DNA from: Pelomonas sp. BJYL3 | GTDB lineage: Bacteria > Pseudomonadota > Gammaproteobacteria > Burkholderiales > Burkholderiaceae_C | Length of the DNA: 64,000 bases | Assembly (NCBI RefSeq): GCF_027257975.1 | Contig: NZ_JANZKX010000005.1 | Location: 62,001 to 126,000 of the forward strand | Direction: 5' to 3' | Shown: one piece after another, positions 42,587 through 52,407 of the stretch | How positions within the stretch are numbered: position 1 is the first letter of the stretch | Layout of the letters: every line of letters starts with the position of its first letter | Program-made: the position numbers and the translations under genes | Notes under the pieces: model-generated | What the model was told of the DNA's origin: nothing | Databases searched by the model: none | Seen by the model: only the letters and a program-made list of their open reading frames with translations

Positions 42587-44926
42587 ATGAAGACACTCAG
42601 ACTCCAACTGCGCTTCCTGCTTCCTCTGGCGGTTGCGCTGGTAGGGGCGGCCTACATCGCGCTGCCACTGCTGGATCAGGTTACCTTGCGATGGTTCTCA
42701 CGGGACCTCAATAGCCGTGGCGCCCTGATGGTCAATGCCATGTCGGACGCCGTGGCGGAGGCCCTGCTGGACCCGCGCGGGGAACGGCTGTCCACGCTGC
42801 TCGACCGGGCGGTGCAGGACGAGCGCCTGTTCGCCATCGCCGCCTGCGATGCCCAGGGCACGCTGCTGCATGCCACGCACGCCTTTCCGGACGGGCTCAG
42901 CTGTGCGCGCAGCCTCTCCATCGCCAACCGCCAGGATCCTCGTCTCAAGCTGGCGGGCGGTGCCGTGCATGTGGGCGTGCACCACATCATGCGGCCGGCG
43001 CCTGATCTGCCCGCCGAGCCCTGGGGAAATCCCGCCAGCGGGCCGGCGACCTTCGACGCCGCCTCGGCTGCGCCCGCCCAGGACGCGGCCGCTGCGGCTC
43101 AGGGGCCTGCGATCGTCGGCCGCCTGGTGCTGCTGCATGACATGAGCTTCATCGAGAAGCGCAGCCAGGACACCCGGCGCTACCTGGTCGGCTTCATCGC
43201 CATCCTGGGCTTTGTCATCGCCCTCATCACCGTCATCGTGGCGCAGCTGAGCTGGCGCGGCTGGGTCAAGGGTGCGCGGGCCATCATGCGGGGCGAGGGG
43301 CTGGTCAGCCCGCTGCTGCCGCCGCCGGAGCTGGCGCCCTTTGTCGACGAACTCCGCAACAGCCTGCGCGACCTCGAGGACGAATACCGCCGCATGCAGG
43401 GCCCGGCCCTGGAATGGACCGGCGAGCGCCTGCGCAACCTGCTGCAGACCCAGCTGCGGGGGGACCAGGTCATCGTGGTCTCCAACCGCGAGCCCTACAT
43501 CCATGAGCAGGGGCCGGAGGGCATCGTCGTGCGCCGGCCCGCCAGCGGCCTGGTCACCGCGGTGGAGCCGGTGATGCGGGCCTGCTCGGGCACCTGGATT
43601 GCCCATGGCAGCGGCAGCGCGGACCGCGAGGCCGTGGACCGCCACGACCGCGTGGCCGTGCCGCCCGGCGTGGAGGACTACCAGCTGCGCCGCATCTGGC
43701 TGACACCCGAGGAGGAGCAGGGCTACTACTATGGCTTCGCCAACGAAGGGCTGTGGCCGCTGTGCCATGTGGCGCACGTGCGGCCGGTCTTCCGGGAATC
43801 GGACTGGGAGGCCTACCAGCGGGTCAACCAGCGCTTCGCCGATGCCGTCGTGGCCGAGGCCCGCAGCGAGGATCCCGTGGTGCTGGTGCAGGACTACCAC
43901 TTCGCCCTGCTGCCGGCCATGATCCGTGCCCAGCTGCCTCAGGCCACGGTGCTGACCTTCTGGCACATCCCCTGGCCCAATCCGGAGTCCTTTGGCATCT
44001 GCCCCTGGCACAAGGAGATCCTGCAGGGGCTGCTGGGCAGCACCATCCTGGGCTTCCATACCCGCTTCCATTGCCGCAATTTCATGGAGACGGTGGACCG
44101 CTCCCTGGAGGCCCGCATCGAGGCCGAGTACTCCACCATCCGCTTCCAGGACAAGGAGACGCTGGTGGAGAGCTACCCCATCTCCATCGAATGGCCGGAG
44201 CCCGCCACGGTGGCGGCCTGGCCCAGCGTGGCCCAGTGCCGCCAGCAGGTGATCGACCGCCTGGGCCTGCCGCAGGACCTGTGCCTGGCGGTGGGTGTGG
44301 ACCGCTTTGACTACACCAAGGGCATTCTGGAGCGGCTCAATGCCGTGGAGCGGCTGCTGGAGAAGGCGCCCGAATGGATCGGCCGCTTCGTCTTCGTGCA
44401 GGTGGCCGCGCCCACACGCGCCTCGCTGGACGAATACCGCAGCTTCCAGGAACATGTGGAGCGGGTCACCGAGCGCATCAACACGCGCTTCGGGCGGCCC
44501 GGCTACCGGCCGGTGCACCTGCTGGCCCAGCACCATGAGCCGGACGCCGTGAACGAGCTGTTCCGCGCCGCGGACATCGGCGTGGTCACCAGCCTTCACG
44601 ACGGCATGAACCTGGTGTGCAAGGAGTTCGTGGCTGCCCGTGACGACCAGCAGGGTGTGCTGGTGCTGAGCCGCTTTGCCGGCGCGGCCCGTGAGATGAC
44701 GGAGGCGCTGATCGTGAATCCCTATCACGTCGAGGAGACGGCCGACGCCCTGCTGCGCGCCGCCACGATGCCACCGGCCGAACAGCGCGAGCGCATGGTG
44801 AGCCTGCGCAGCACGGTGCGGGAGTTCAACGTCTTCCGCTGGGCGGCCCGCATGCTGGCCGATGCCGGCCGCTGGCGACTGCGGGCGCGCGTGGAGGCGC
44901 GCGTGCGGCGGCTCGGCTCGGGCTGA
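42587..44926 (+). CDS. otsA: Trehalose-6-phosphate synthase fused to an N-terminal membrane sensor-like domain
   Basis: A 779-residue protein, far longer than soluble OtsA (about 470). Residues 11-30 and 200-221 are membrane helices bracketing a roughly 170-residue periplasmic domain with [16 protein letters not shown] and [15 protein letters not shown]-like linker reaches about 290. The GT20 domain then runs from 294 to the end: [86 protein letters not shown] and [15 protein letters not shown]. It makes trehalose-6-phosphate from UDP-glucose and glucose-6-phosphate at the membrane, perhaps under control of a periplasmic cue. Confidence 0.92.
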   Translation: MKTLRLQLRFLLPLAVALVGAAYIALPLLDQVTLRWFSRDLNSRGALMVNAMSDAVAEALLDPRGERLSTLLDRAVQDERLFAIAACDAQGTLLHATHAFPDGLSCARSLSIANRQDPRLKLAGGAVHVGVHHIMRPAPDLPAEPWGNPASGPATFDAASAAPAQDAAAAAQGPAIVGRLVLLHDMSFIEKRSQDTRRYLVGFIAILGFVIALITVIVAQLSWRGWVKGARAIMRGEGLVSPLLPPPELAPFVDELRNSLRDLEDEYRRMQGPALEWTGERLRNLLQTQLRGDQVIVVSNREPYIHEQGPEGIVVRRPASGLVTAVEPVMRACSGTWIAHGSGSADREAVDRHDRVAVPPGVEDYQLRRIWLTPEEEQGYYYGFANEGLWPLCHVAHVRPVFRESDWEAYQRVNQRFADAVVAEARSEDPVVLVQDYHFALLPAMIRAQLPQATVLTFWHIPWPNPESFGICPWHKEILQGLLGSTILGFHTRFHCRNFMETVDRSLEARIEAEYSTIRFQDKETLVESYPISIEWPEPATVAAWPSVAQCRQQVIDRLGLPQDLCLAVGVDRFDYTKGILERLNAVERLLEKAPEWIGRFVFVQVAAPTRASLDEYRSFQEHVERVTERINTRFGRPGYRPVHLLAQHHEPDAVNELFRAADIGVVTSLHDGMNLVCKEFVAARDDQQGVLVLSRFAGAAREMTEALIVNPYHVEETADALLRAATMPPAEQRERMVSLRSTVREFNVFRWAARMLADAGRWRLRARVEARVRRLGSG

Positions 44927-44940
44927 GGGCAGGGCGGGCC

Positions 44941-45726
44941 ATGAAGCTGCACATCTTCAGCCCGCAGGGGGAGCTGGCACTGGCCGCCACCATGGCGTCC
45001 CGCCCGCTGCTGGCTTTCGATTTCGACGGCACGCTGGCCCCCATCGTCGCCCTGCCCGACATGGCCCGCATGCCCCCCGGTGTCGTCAGCCGCCTGCGGC
45101 TGCTGTCGCTGCGCCTGCCGGTGGCCATCGTGACGGGCCGGGAGGTGGCCGATGTGCGCAAGCGCCTGGACTTCACGCCGACCTACATCGTCGGCAGCCA
45201 TGGCGCCGAGAGCGATCTGCTCGATCCATCTCCCGTGTGGGTGAGCGCCATGGAATCGGCCCGGGAGTGGCTGCAGCCCTTTCGTGCCGAGCTGCAGGAG
45301 CTGGGCGTGCAGGTCGAGGACAAGCGCAGCTCCATCGCCTTGCACTACCGCATGGCGCGGGACCGCGAGCGGGCGCGGCAGCGGCTGGAGGAGATCATGA
45401 AGACGGCGGGCCCGGCCCTGCATGTCTTCGGCGGCAAGCTGGTCTTCAACATCGTGGCCGCCCGGGCGCCGGACAAGGCCGATGCCGTGCATGCCGTCGT
45501 GGCCCGCGAAGGGGCGGCCGCAGCGGTCTTCATCGGCGACGACATCAATGACGAGCCGGTGTTCCAGCGGGCCCCGGCGCATTGGCTGACCATCAAGGTC
45601 GGCCGCACCAGCTGGCAGTCCAGGGCCCGCTTCTACCTGGACAGCCCGCTTGAGATGGCCCTGCTGCTGGACCGCATGCTGGCGCAGTCCGGCGCCCCGC
45701 CAGCCCGGCCTGCCGGCCTTCAGTGA
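44941..45726 (+). CDS. otsB: Trehalose-6-phosphate phosphatase
   Basis: A 261-residue HAD-superfamily phosphatase. Motif I is DFDGTLAPI (Asp27 nucleophile, Asp29 acid/base); IVTGRE follows; and motif IV is [12 protein letters not shown]. It dephosphorylates trehalose-6-phosphate and lies 14 bases after otsA on the same transcript. Its stop overlaps the convergent chemoreceptor gene by 7 bases. Confidence 0.93.
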   Translation: MKLHIFSPQGELALAATMASRPLLAFDFDGTLAPIVALPDMARMPPGVVSRLRLLSLRLPVAIVTGREVADVRKRLDFTPTYIVGSHGAESDLLDPSPVWVSAMESAREWLQPFRAELQELGVQVEDKRSSIALHYRMARDRERARQRLEEIMKTAGPALHVFGGKLVFNIVAARAPDKADAVHAVVAREGAAAAVFIGDDINDEPVFQRAPAHWLTIKVGRTSWQSRARFYLDSPLEMALLLDRMLAQSGAPPARPAGLQ

Positions 45727-47306
45727 GCAGCGCCGGCCAGCTCGTCCCGCAGGTGGAAGCTGGCCACGGCCTGCAGCAGACCCTGGGCCTGGTTGCGCAG
45801 GCTGTCCGCGGCCGCGGCACTCTCCTCGACCAGGGCGGCGTTCTGCTGCGTCACCTGGTCCAGCTGGCTCACCGCCGCATTGATCTGGCCGACGCCCGTG
45901 GACTGCTGGCTGGTCGAGGTGTTGATGTCATGGATCATGTCGGTCAAGCGCTTCACCTCGGCCACGATCCCGGCCATGGAGGCGCCCGCCTGACGGACCA
46001 GCTGACTGCCCTGGTCGACCTTGCTCGAGCTGTTCTCGATCAGCTGCTTGATCTCCTTCGCCGCCTGGGCGCTGCGCTGGGCCAGGATGCGCACCTCGCC
46101 CGCGACCACCGCGAAGCCCCGGCCCTGTTCTCCCGCCCGGGCGGCCTCCACGGCCGCGTTCAGGGCCAGGATGTTGGTCTGGAAGGCGATGCCGTCGATG
46201 ACGCTGATGATGTCCGTGATGCGCTGGCTGGCCTGGCCGATCTCGTCCATGGTGTGCATCACCTGCTGCATGACCCGGCCGCCGGTGTCGGCCGCGCTGG
46301 TGGCGGCCTGGCCGACCTCGCTGGCGGCGCGGGTGGTCTCGGAGTTGATCGCGATGGAGCCGGAGATCTGCTCCATCGAGGCCGCCGTCTGCTGCAGATT
46401 GCTGGCCTGCTGCTCCGTGCGCTGGCTCAGGTCCAGATTGCCCACGGCGATCTCGCTCGCAGCGGTGGCGATGCACTCGCTGCTGTTGCGCACGTTGTGG
46501 ATCAGGCCGTGCAGCGACTGCTGCATGGCGCTCATCGCGGCCACGATGCTGCCGGGCCGTGCCCGCGAGGCGTCGATGCGGGCCGCCAGATTGCCCCGCG
46601 CGATCTCGTTGGCCATGGCCGCCACGGCCTCCGGCTCTCCACCCAGCTGGCCGGTGATCCGGCGCGTCAGCAGGGCGCCGATGGCAATGCCGAAGGCCCC
46701 GCTGAGCACGGTCAGCAGGAGCAGGATGCCGCGGGCCTGCTCGTAGACCTCGGTGCCGGCGTCGGCGGCCTTCTTGCCCTGGGCTTCCTTCAACTCGGAG
46801 AGGTGGGAGAGCTTGTCATCGACCTGCTGGTTCAGGTCCCGCACCTGGGTGCCGAGCTCGCGGCTCGCGGCCGAACGCTCTGACAGCGGATCCTGTGCCG
46901 CGGTCTTGAAGAACTGCCGCGCCACCGGCAGCCAGCGGTCGATGGACTGCCGGGTGTCGGCGAACTGGCCCTTGCCTTGCTCCGTGATGAACAGGGGCTG
47001 GGCCAGGGCCAGCTGCTTTTCCATCGACGCGATGGCCGATTCGAAGTTGCGAACGGCCGTCTCGCGTTCTTGCGGCGTCGTTGCGGCCGAGAAGCGGGCG
47101 CGCTCCCGGCCGGCATAGATCAGGTTGATGTTGGCCTCCTTGATGTAGGAGAGGCCCAGCAGCTCTCGGTCATAGAGCCTGTCATTGAAGTCGTTGACCG
47201 TGCCAATGCCCCGGATGCCGACCATTGCGACGATCACCCCAAAGGCCACGACGGCCATGAAGCCGAGGATCAGGCGCGTGGCGAGCTTCATCTTCGAAAC
47301 GCTCAT
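45720..47306 (-). CDS. Methyl-accepting chemotaxis protein
   Basis: A 528-residue chemoreceptor: helix 1 (8-30), a periplasmic four-helix-bundle sensor (about 35-185, MCP_4HB-like), helix 2 (190-212), HAMP and a long cytoplasmic coiled coil. The CheA/CheW contact tip is [34 protein letters not shown]. No NWETF-type receptor-binding pentapeptide ends the protein. The ligand is unknown. GGGAG precedes ATG 47306. It is transcribed toward otsB and followed upstream by a gene-poor region. Confidence 0.93.
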   Translation of the reverse strand: MSVSKMKLATRLILGFMAVVAFGVIVAMVGIRGIGTVNDFNDRLYDRELLGLSYIKEANINLIYAGRERARFSAATTPQERETAVRNFESAIASMEKQLALAQPLFITEQGKGQFADTRQSIDRWLPVARQFFKTAAQDPLSERSAASRELGTQVRDLNQQVDDKLSHLSELKEAQGKKAADAGTEVYEQARGILLLLTVLSGAFGIAIGALLTRRITGQLGGEPEAVAAMANEIARGNLAARIDASRARPGSIVAAMSAMQQSLHGLIHNVRNSSECIATAASEIAVGNLDLSQRTEQQASNLQQTAASMEQISGSIAINSETTRAASEVGQAATSAADTGGRVMQQVMHTMDEIGQASQRITDIISVIDGIAFQTNILALNAAVEAARAGEQGRGFAVVAGEVRILAQRSAQAAKEIKQLIENSSSKVDQGSQLVRQAGASMAGIVAEVKRLTDMIHDINTSTSQQSTGVGQINAAVSQLDQVTQQNAALVEESAAAADSLRNQAQGLLQAVASFHLRDELAGAAH

Positions 47307-48068
47307 GTGAATGCTCCCTTTCTGATGACCCTGACTGCCCAGGGGGATGGAAAGAATCGCGCAAAACGGCTGCTTTGAGAAATGGCCCTACCGATGAAGA
47401 GGTTCCGCACGGCAAGGCGGGCGAGGCCTTTCAGGGCACGGCGCTTGCCCCGCAGCGCCATCAACTTCTGGAGCTTCCATGCCATTCAGTGATGGGCCTT
47501 CCTGCCTGGACGGGCAGCCCGCCGCCGGCATCTCGCAGGCATGAAGGCGCTCACGCCCCCCGGCCCTGATCGGCCCTGATCGGTCATGTGCTGCGCATCA
47601 CGGCCGATCTGGGCCTTCTGGAGGCAGGCGCCGATCACATCAGCTCAATCTCGCCGCCGCGAAAGGTGTTGCCTGGCGGGTCGCAGGCGTTGGGCAGCGG
47701 CCCGTGGCGGGGCTGATGAGCCATGCGGCCACGGCCGGTGACGCGCATTTCCGCAGCAGGACTTCCAGCAGGCGCGCCCTGTGATCCATGCCCGCCTCAG
47801 GGGCTCCCTGGACCTCATCCAGCAGCCGGCTCGCAGCAGGGTCGAGCGCCGCTTGGGCCGCATGCCGGCCTAGGGCTCCATGGCCGGCCCCCGGTCGAGG
47901 CGGCCTGCAGATGGCGGCGGCAGGGTCATGAAGGGGAGTGTCATTAAGGCGTTATTGGTTCCACTCTAGAGTGGCCCAGGCATGCGCTCCGACCGGAGTG
48001 TGTGCTCCCACAGATCCTCAAAAGGGATCTTTCGCAACCACGCAGGAGATGGCATTTGCCATTGATTC
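47307..48068. other. Gene-poor stretch with palindromes and a degenerate coding-like frame
   Basis: No convincing gene. Reverse-strand frame 47650-47880 reads GHGALGRHAAQAALDPAASRL, then LLDEVQGAPEAGMDHRARLL, which looks protein-like but has no start codon, so it may be a gene remnant. A 60-codon basic ORF (47303-47485, reverse) lacks a ribosome site. CCCTGATCGG occurs twice in tandem near 47565-47585. Three inverted repeats precede the kelch gene: 47961-47974, CTCCGACCGGAG at 47986-47997, and AGATCC/GGATCT at 48012-48030. The stretch must also hold the chemoreceptor promoter. Confidence 0.5.
47961..47974. promoter_or_regulatory. Perfect 14-base palindrome upstream of kelch gene
   Basis: CCACTCTAGAGTGG is fully self-complementary and lies 95 bases before the kelch gene start, just after an AT-rich patch (TTAAGGCGTTATTGG). 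It may be an operator; no regulator is identified. Confidence 0.4.
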
Positions 48069-49247
48069 ATGAAGAAACTGTTGAAGTGTCCCCCGCTGTC
48101 GCATTCACTTTCGCTGGGGCTGAGTCTCCTGGTCGCCACCGTGCTGTCCTCGGCCTCATGCCAAGCTTCCGCCCTCGAGCCGGCCAGGTCTGAGACGTCG
48201 GAGCTCGTCGCCAAGGGCAGGGCTGGCCGCGTGTACGCCTTCACCCGGCTGCACGTCGCGAGAAGCCAGGGTCATACCGTGACCCCGCTGGGCGATGGCC
48301 GCCTGCTGGTGCTGGGTGGCCGCAGCGACAACCGTGCGACCCGCGCCGCAGAGCTCATCGATCCGCTGACGGGCCAGGTGGAACTCCTGAGCAGCATGGT
48401 GCAGGCTCGCCAGGGTCATGCGGCCACGCTGCTGCCGGACGGCCGTGTGCTGGTCACGGGTGGAGACCTCGGCGACGGCCGGGTGCTGGCCATGAGCTCG
48501 GCCGAGATCTTCGACCCCGTCAGCAAGACCTTTCAGGCCCTGCCCAGGCCCATGACGCTCGAGCGCTCCCGCCATACCGCAACGCTGCTCAACAGCGGCA
48601 AGGTGCTGATTGCCGGCGGCCAGGGGCTCAGTCCTGCCATGGTCACGTTCTCCGCGGAGCTCTTCGATCCTGTCAGCGGCAGCTTCGAGAGCCTGGCACC
48701 ACAGCGCCTCGTGGCGCCGCGTACCTACCATGCGGCGGCCTTGCTGGCGTCCGGCCAGGTGCTGATCGTCGGCGGGACCGACTGGCAGACGCTGCGGGCG
48801 CCAACGTCAGCAGAGCTGTATGACCCGGTCCGCAACACCTTCACGCAGCTGGCGTGCCCCTTGTCCTTCAGGAACGAGATGCCGCAGCTGATCACGCTCG
48901 GCTCCGGTCGCGTGATGGTGCTGAACTCGCGGGGCGCCGATCTGTTCGATCCCCTCAGCCAGACCTTCCAGGCCATCGCGGGGCCGCGCAAGGCACGTGC
49001 CTACGAGGCGGCCAGCGCCCTGGGTGATGGCGGCGCGGTGGTGCTCGGAGGGCTCAGCGCCGATGCCGTCACCCCGACCGTGGAACGCTACGACCCCCTG
49101 CGCGGCGTCTTCTGGTCCGCCGGCCGGCTGCACAAAGAGCGTGCCTGGGGTGTGGCCATCCTGGCCAACCATGGGGGCGTGCTCGTCATCGGGGGCGTCG
49201 ACCAGGGTGATGCAGCGATCGCGGATGTGGAGGTCTACTGGCCCTGA
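48069..49247 (+). CDS. Exported kelch-repeat beta-propeller protein
   Basis: A 392-residue protein with a signal sequence (about 1-36, with a possible lipobox-like LSSASC near residues 26-31) and about six kelch-type blades of 45-50 residues. Each blade has a GHTATLL-like strand, GxVLVxGG and AEIFDPVSxxF: HTVTPLGDGRLLVLGGRSDN, HAATLLPDGRVLVTGGDLGDG, HTATLLNSGKVLIAGGQG, YHAAALLASGQVLIVGGTD. It is a secreted or surface binding protein; no catalytic residues of galactose oxidase are evident. Confidence 0.82.
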   Translation: MKKLLKCPPLSHSLSLGLSLLVATVLSSASCQASALEPARSETSELVAKGRAGRVYAFTRLHVARSQGHTVTPLGDGRLLVLGGRSDNRATRAAELIDPLTGQVELLSSMVQARQGHAATLLPDGRVLVTGGDLGDGRVLAMSSAEIFDPVSKTFQALPRPMTLERSRHTATLLNSGKVLIAGGQGLSPAMVTFSAELFDPVSGSFESLAPQRLVAPRTYHAAALLASGQVLIVGGTDWQTLRAPTSAELYDPVRNTFTQLACPLSFRNEMPQLITLGSGRVMVLNSRGADLFDPLSQTFQAIAGPRKARAYEAASALGDGGAVVLGGLSADAVTPTVERYDPLRGVFWSAGRLHKERAWGVAILANHGGVLVIGGVDQGDAAIADVEVYWP

Positions 49248-49421
49248 TCCCGCATTGAGACCGCACAGAGCAGCACAGGAGATCGGGCTGCTCACACATC
49301 GCACCCCGGTGGCGCGCCCTGTAAGACCTGCTAGGGCCTCAGTGGCCTCTGTGCCCCTAGCATGCTGACCGCGGAAGTCCTCGGCCTGGATCGCAGGCAT
49401 CGGTGCACAGAGGAGGCGTCA

Positions 49422-50267
49422 ATGAACGGAAAGTCGGAACGCGGGTCCGCAACGGCGGCCATGACCTTTGACTGCATGTGTCGTGTCTCGATCGACCAGC
49501 GGGCGCTGGGCATCACGCTCTACTACCTGTCCCGGGATGGGGGCTCGTTCGGCCCCGAGATCATTGCGCTCGCCGGCACGGTCAAGAGTCCCGCCTCGGT
49601 CTACCCCAAGGGCATGCTGAGCTGCATGGTGCCGCCCCAGGCCCTGTCGGGCATGGCCGTCACGATGACGCTGCAAGGGTATGGCCCGCCCAGCGAGTCA
49701 GTCAGTACGCTGTCCTTGCGTGCGGTCGAGACAGGCCAGCTGATCGCAATCGGCGACCTCTACGGTACCGGCCTGGGCAGCGGACTGGCCGTCGGCGCCG
49801 GAACCTTCGGCCAGGCGAAGCCGTTCATGCTGGCCATGGCCCCTGAGAAGTACGTGATGACCATTGGCGGCAGCGTGAACGAGGCTGGCAGCCCCATCCT
49901 CCTGGGCGAACGCAACTGGAGCGACGCCCAGGCCTGGCGATTCAGGCCCGCCAAGGCGCCCGGCTTCTACTGGCTGGAGAACTACGTGAGCGGGCTGGTG
50001 GCAGGCCCGTCGAAGGCGACTGCAGGCGCGGGCACTCCGCTGGAGCTGCAGGCCCGGACGGGCGACGACGCGCAGCTGTGGTCCCTTGCCTATGCGGCCG
50101 TGGACCCCCATCGAGTCGTGCTGTCATCGAAGGCCGATGCGTCGCAGGTGGTGACCTTGTCGGGAGGCAGCATGGAAGACGGCGCCCCCATCGTCCAGGC
50201 GGCCGCCGACGGGCAGGTCACGCAGGCGTGGCTGATCCTGGGGTCAAGGGCTTGGGGGGAGTCCTGA
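49422..50267 (+). CDS. Ricin-type beta-trefoil lectin-like protein
   Basis: A 281-residue protein without an obvious signal peptide. The C-terminal half (about 140-275) has RICIN-fold repeats: AQAWRFRPAKAPGFYWLENYVSGLVAGPSKATAGAGTPLELQ, ending in DDAQLWSLAYA, and a third lobe VVLSSKADASQVVTLSGGSMEDGAPIVQ ... QAWLIL. The N-terminal part (residues 25-105) reads as a separate beta domain with paired CMC cysteines near residue 18. Carbohydrate or membrane binding is likely. AGAGGAGG precedes ATG 49422. It faces the lipid operon tail to tail. Confidence 0.68.
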   Translation: MNGKSERGSATAAMTFDCMCRVSIDQRALGITLYYLSRDGGSFGPEIIALAGTVKSPASVYPKGMLSCMVPPQALSGMAVTMTLQGYGPPSESVSTLSLRAVETGQLIAIGDLYGTGLGSGLAVGAGTFGQAKPFMLAMAPEKYVMTIGGSVNEAGSPILLGERNWSDAQAWRFRPAKAPGFYWLENYVSGLVAGPSKATAGAGTPLELQARTGDDAQLWSLAYAAVDPHRVVLSSKADASQVVTLSGGSMEDGAPIVQAAADGQVTQAWLILGSRAWGES

Positions 50268-50323
50268 TCTTTGCGCAAGTTGCAGCATCGACGGGGCCTC
50301 CTGTGCACGTCATGGCGTGCCAC

Positions 50324-51202
50324 TCAGTCGATGAGCTGGCGAGAGCGCAGCGCGCCGATGAACTGGCCCAGGAAGAGGGTGCGGACAAAGTAGAGCAGCA
50401 CGCTGCGCTCGATCAGCGCAGGCCGTATGTCAGGCAAGAGCGCGGCATGTGCCGAAGGCAGCTCAGTCCAGTGCAGCCGCTCGTTGTCGTGATGGGCCGT
50501 GTGGTAACCCACGTTGAACCAGAACCAGTTGATCCAGCCGACGAAGTTGCGTGAGTGGTTGTGCCTCGACCCTGCCACCGCATGCGCATGCTGGAGGTAG
50601 TTCGATGCCAGCAGGAAGTGCAAGCCCAGCAGCTGGGGCAGCGCAACGTAGATCAAGGCCTTGAACGGGTCCAGAACCACCAGGGTGGCCCAGAGCGACA
50701 GCAGCGCCAGGTGCTGCAGCATGATCCACCAGAACTCCGCGCGGTCCTGATGCCAGCACTTCCGCAGGTGGTCCCGCCTGAGGCGCTGGAGGGCGGGCAG
50801 CACCTGGAACGGGAAGCGCAGGTAACCCAGCAGGGTGTTGCCCGTGTCATGGCGCGCCACCCGCGTCAGGTCACCCGGGCTCTGGTTGTGCCGATGGTGG
50901 CTGTCGACGTGGGCGGGCTGGAACAGGAACACGGGCTGGCCTTGCAGCAGACCGATCCAGAGATCGGTGATCCGGTTCAGGATCGGGTATCGCCAGATCG
51001 GCAGGTGCGCATGGTTGTGATTGATGCAGCACAGACCGATGACCAGCATGAGGGTCAGCCCGTAGGCGGCCGCATTGACCGCCGCTTGCTGCCACTGCCA
51101 GCTCACGAGAGTCGGCAGTGCGATGAGGTAGGAGACGCTCTGCCAGTCGCGGCGATGGTGCACAAGAGTCATCGTGAGTTCAGTCGTGCGAGTGGGGGGC
51201 AT
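50324..51202 (-). CDS. Membrane fatty acid desaturase family protein
   Basis: A 292-residue di-iron membrane enzyme. The histidine boxes are HNHAH (62-66), HVDSHHRH (98-105) and HTAHH (234-238), with an added HAHAVAGSRHNH (205-216). Hydrophobic helices lie between them. This fits fatty-acid desaturase/hydroxylase-type oxygenases. Its ATG shares one base with the stop of the upstream acyltransferase-like gene. It is the last gene of the six-gene operon and probably oxidises the lipid product; substrate unknown. Confidence 0.85.
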   Translation of the reverse strand: MPPTRTTELTMTLVHHRRDWQSVSYLIALPTLVSWQWQQAAVNAAAYGLTLMLVIGLCCINHNHAHLPIWRYPILNRITDLWIGLLQGQPVFLFQPAHVDSHHRHNQSPGDLTRVARHDTGNTLLGYLRFPFQVLPALQRLRRDHLRKCWHQDRAEFWWIMLQHLALLSLWATLVVLDPFKALIYVALPQLLGLHFLLASNYLQHAHAVAGSRHNHSRNFVGWINWFWFNVGYHTAHHDNERLHWTELPSAHAALLPDIRPALIERSVLLYFVRTLFLGQFIGALRSRQLID

Positions 51203-52407
51203 CAGGGGACCGTCCTGACCGCTTGCCCGGACGCCGGCCTGGCGAGGACGTCGCAAAGGCGCCTGAGAAACGCTTCCAGCCGGCCGCCATCGCCGCTGGC
51301 CGCCGGGCACGACAGGGAGATCTCGAGGCCGTGATCATGCTGGATCGATTCCACGCTCAAGGCGGTTCCGGGCGTGTTGAAGGGGAGCAATGACACGGCG
51401 TCCGGGGTGCACTGGGGCGTGGCGAAGTCGCTCAATGCGACGCTTCCAAGGTGCGAGAGCGTGGCGGAGGTGAGGTAGGCGCCGCGCCTGACCTGCCGGG
51501 CATGGTATCGATCAAAAGTCCGGCCCAGCAGGGCCCGGGGCAGCATCGGGATGAATCCATCCAGCGCTGAATAGCGAAGCTCGTCATGCCGCCGCAGGGC
51601 GGTGATGATGTCGCGGTAGCACGTGTTCCAGTCCGACGCTGTCTGCAGCGACAGGAACAAGGGATTGCTGAGATTGGCCGTGGAGCGCAAGGTCGCATCC
51701 TTCCTGCGAAGGTCTACCGGCATCATGAGGCGGCAGGGCTGGCCAGCACACATGGAAGCCATGAATGCGGCCATCCGGGCACTGGCGGTGACCACCTGAC
51801 CTGGGACCGTGGCATGGGCATGCACGAAGTGCCTGCCGGCGTGGGCAGGTGGCCCCAGGGGCGAAGTCTGGTCGGCCTTCAGGAACGGGCGACGTCCGGC
51901 ATGGGCCCGAGCCTTCAGATAGTCATGATCGGAGACCATACAGGCAGTGCCCGCCGGGGACGTTCCCCGCAGGATCCGGAAGACGTCTTTGGCGAAGAGG
52001 AGCAGCCCTGCTGCATCCATCAGCGCATGCGAGCAGCGGAAGATCAGGCCGCAGCCGGGCCAGTACAGCACTTCCAGGAGGGGCGTGTCCTGGATGCCGA
52101 GCTGCTGGTGCAGGGCGGGATGCGCCAGGGTAAAGGGGAGGGCGTCGCCGGGCAGGCGCAGTTGGGGGGCGAGGCCGCTGTCATGCCAGCGCCTGCCGCG
52201 AACGCGGAGCCGCGCACCGGGGTTCGCGCTCGCCGCCTGCTGGATCGCCGCTTCCAGCAGGGCCCGCTCGGGCAAGCGGGCGAGTGCGACGCGCAGCTGG
52301 ATCGCGAAGGGAGCGAAATGCGGGGAGGCCGCCAGGTACAGCCATTCATAGGGCGTCACCCTTCGTACAGGCGTCCAGGGGGGGAGCACCTCAGGCCCGG
52401 TGTTCAC
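51202..52407 (-). CDS. Condensation-domain/HxxxD acyltransferase-like protein
   Basis: A 401-residue soluble protein. HALMD at 127-131 (SHALMDAAGLLLFAKDVF) gives the HxxxD active site of the superfamily that includes NRPS condensation domains, wax-ester synthases and alcohol acyltransferases. Further family-like parts are LMMPVDLRRKDATLRSTANLSNP (the DFGWG-side region is not clear) and VRRGAYLTSATLSHLGSVALSDF. It would join an acyl group to an amine or hydroxyl. The start is GTG 52407: GGAGGA lies six bases before it, and it overlaps the adenylating-enzyme gene by 17 bases. Confidence 0.7.
   Translation of the reverse strand: MNTGPEVLPPWTPVRRVTPYEWLYLAASPHFAPFAIQLRVALARLPERALLEAAIQQAASANPGARLRVRGRRWHDSGLAPQLRLPGDALPFTLAHPALHQQLGIQDTPLLEVLYWPGCGLIFRCSHALMDAAGLLLFAKDVFRILRGTSPAGTACMVSDHDYLKARAHAGRRPFLKADQTSPLGPPAHAGRHFVHAHATVPGQVVTASARMAAFMASMCAGQPCRLMMPVDLRRKDATLRSTANLSNPLFLSLQTASDWNTCYRDIITALRRHDELRYSALDGFIPMLPRALLGRTFDRYHARQVRRGAYLTSATLSHLGSVALSDFATPQCTPDAVSLLPFNTPGTALSVESIQHDHGLEISLSCPAASGDGGRLEAFLRRLCDVLARPASGQAVRTVP

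Noticed and set aside
47360-47400. FliA (sigma-28) promoter for the chemoreceptor gene
   Set aside because: TCAA and CGAT elements exist, but spacing and the -10 match are poor.
47303-47485. 60-codon basic ORF on the reverse strand ahead of the chemoreceptor
   Set aside because: No ribosome site, and it covers the place where the chemoreceptor promoter must be.
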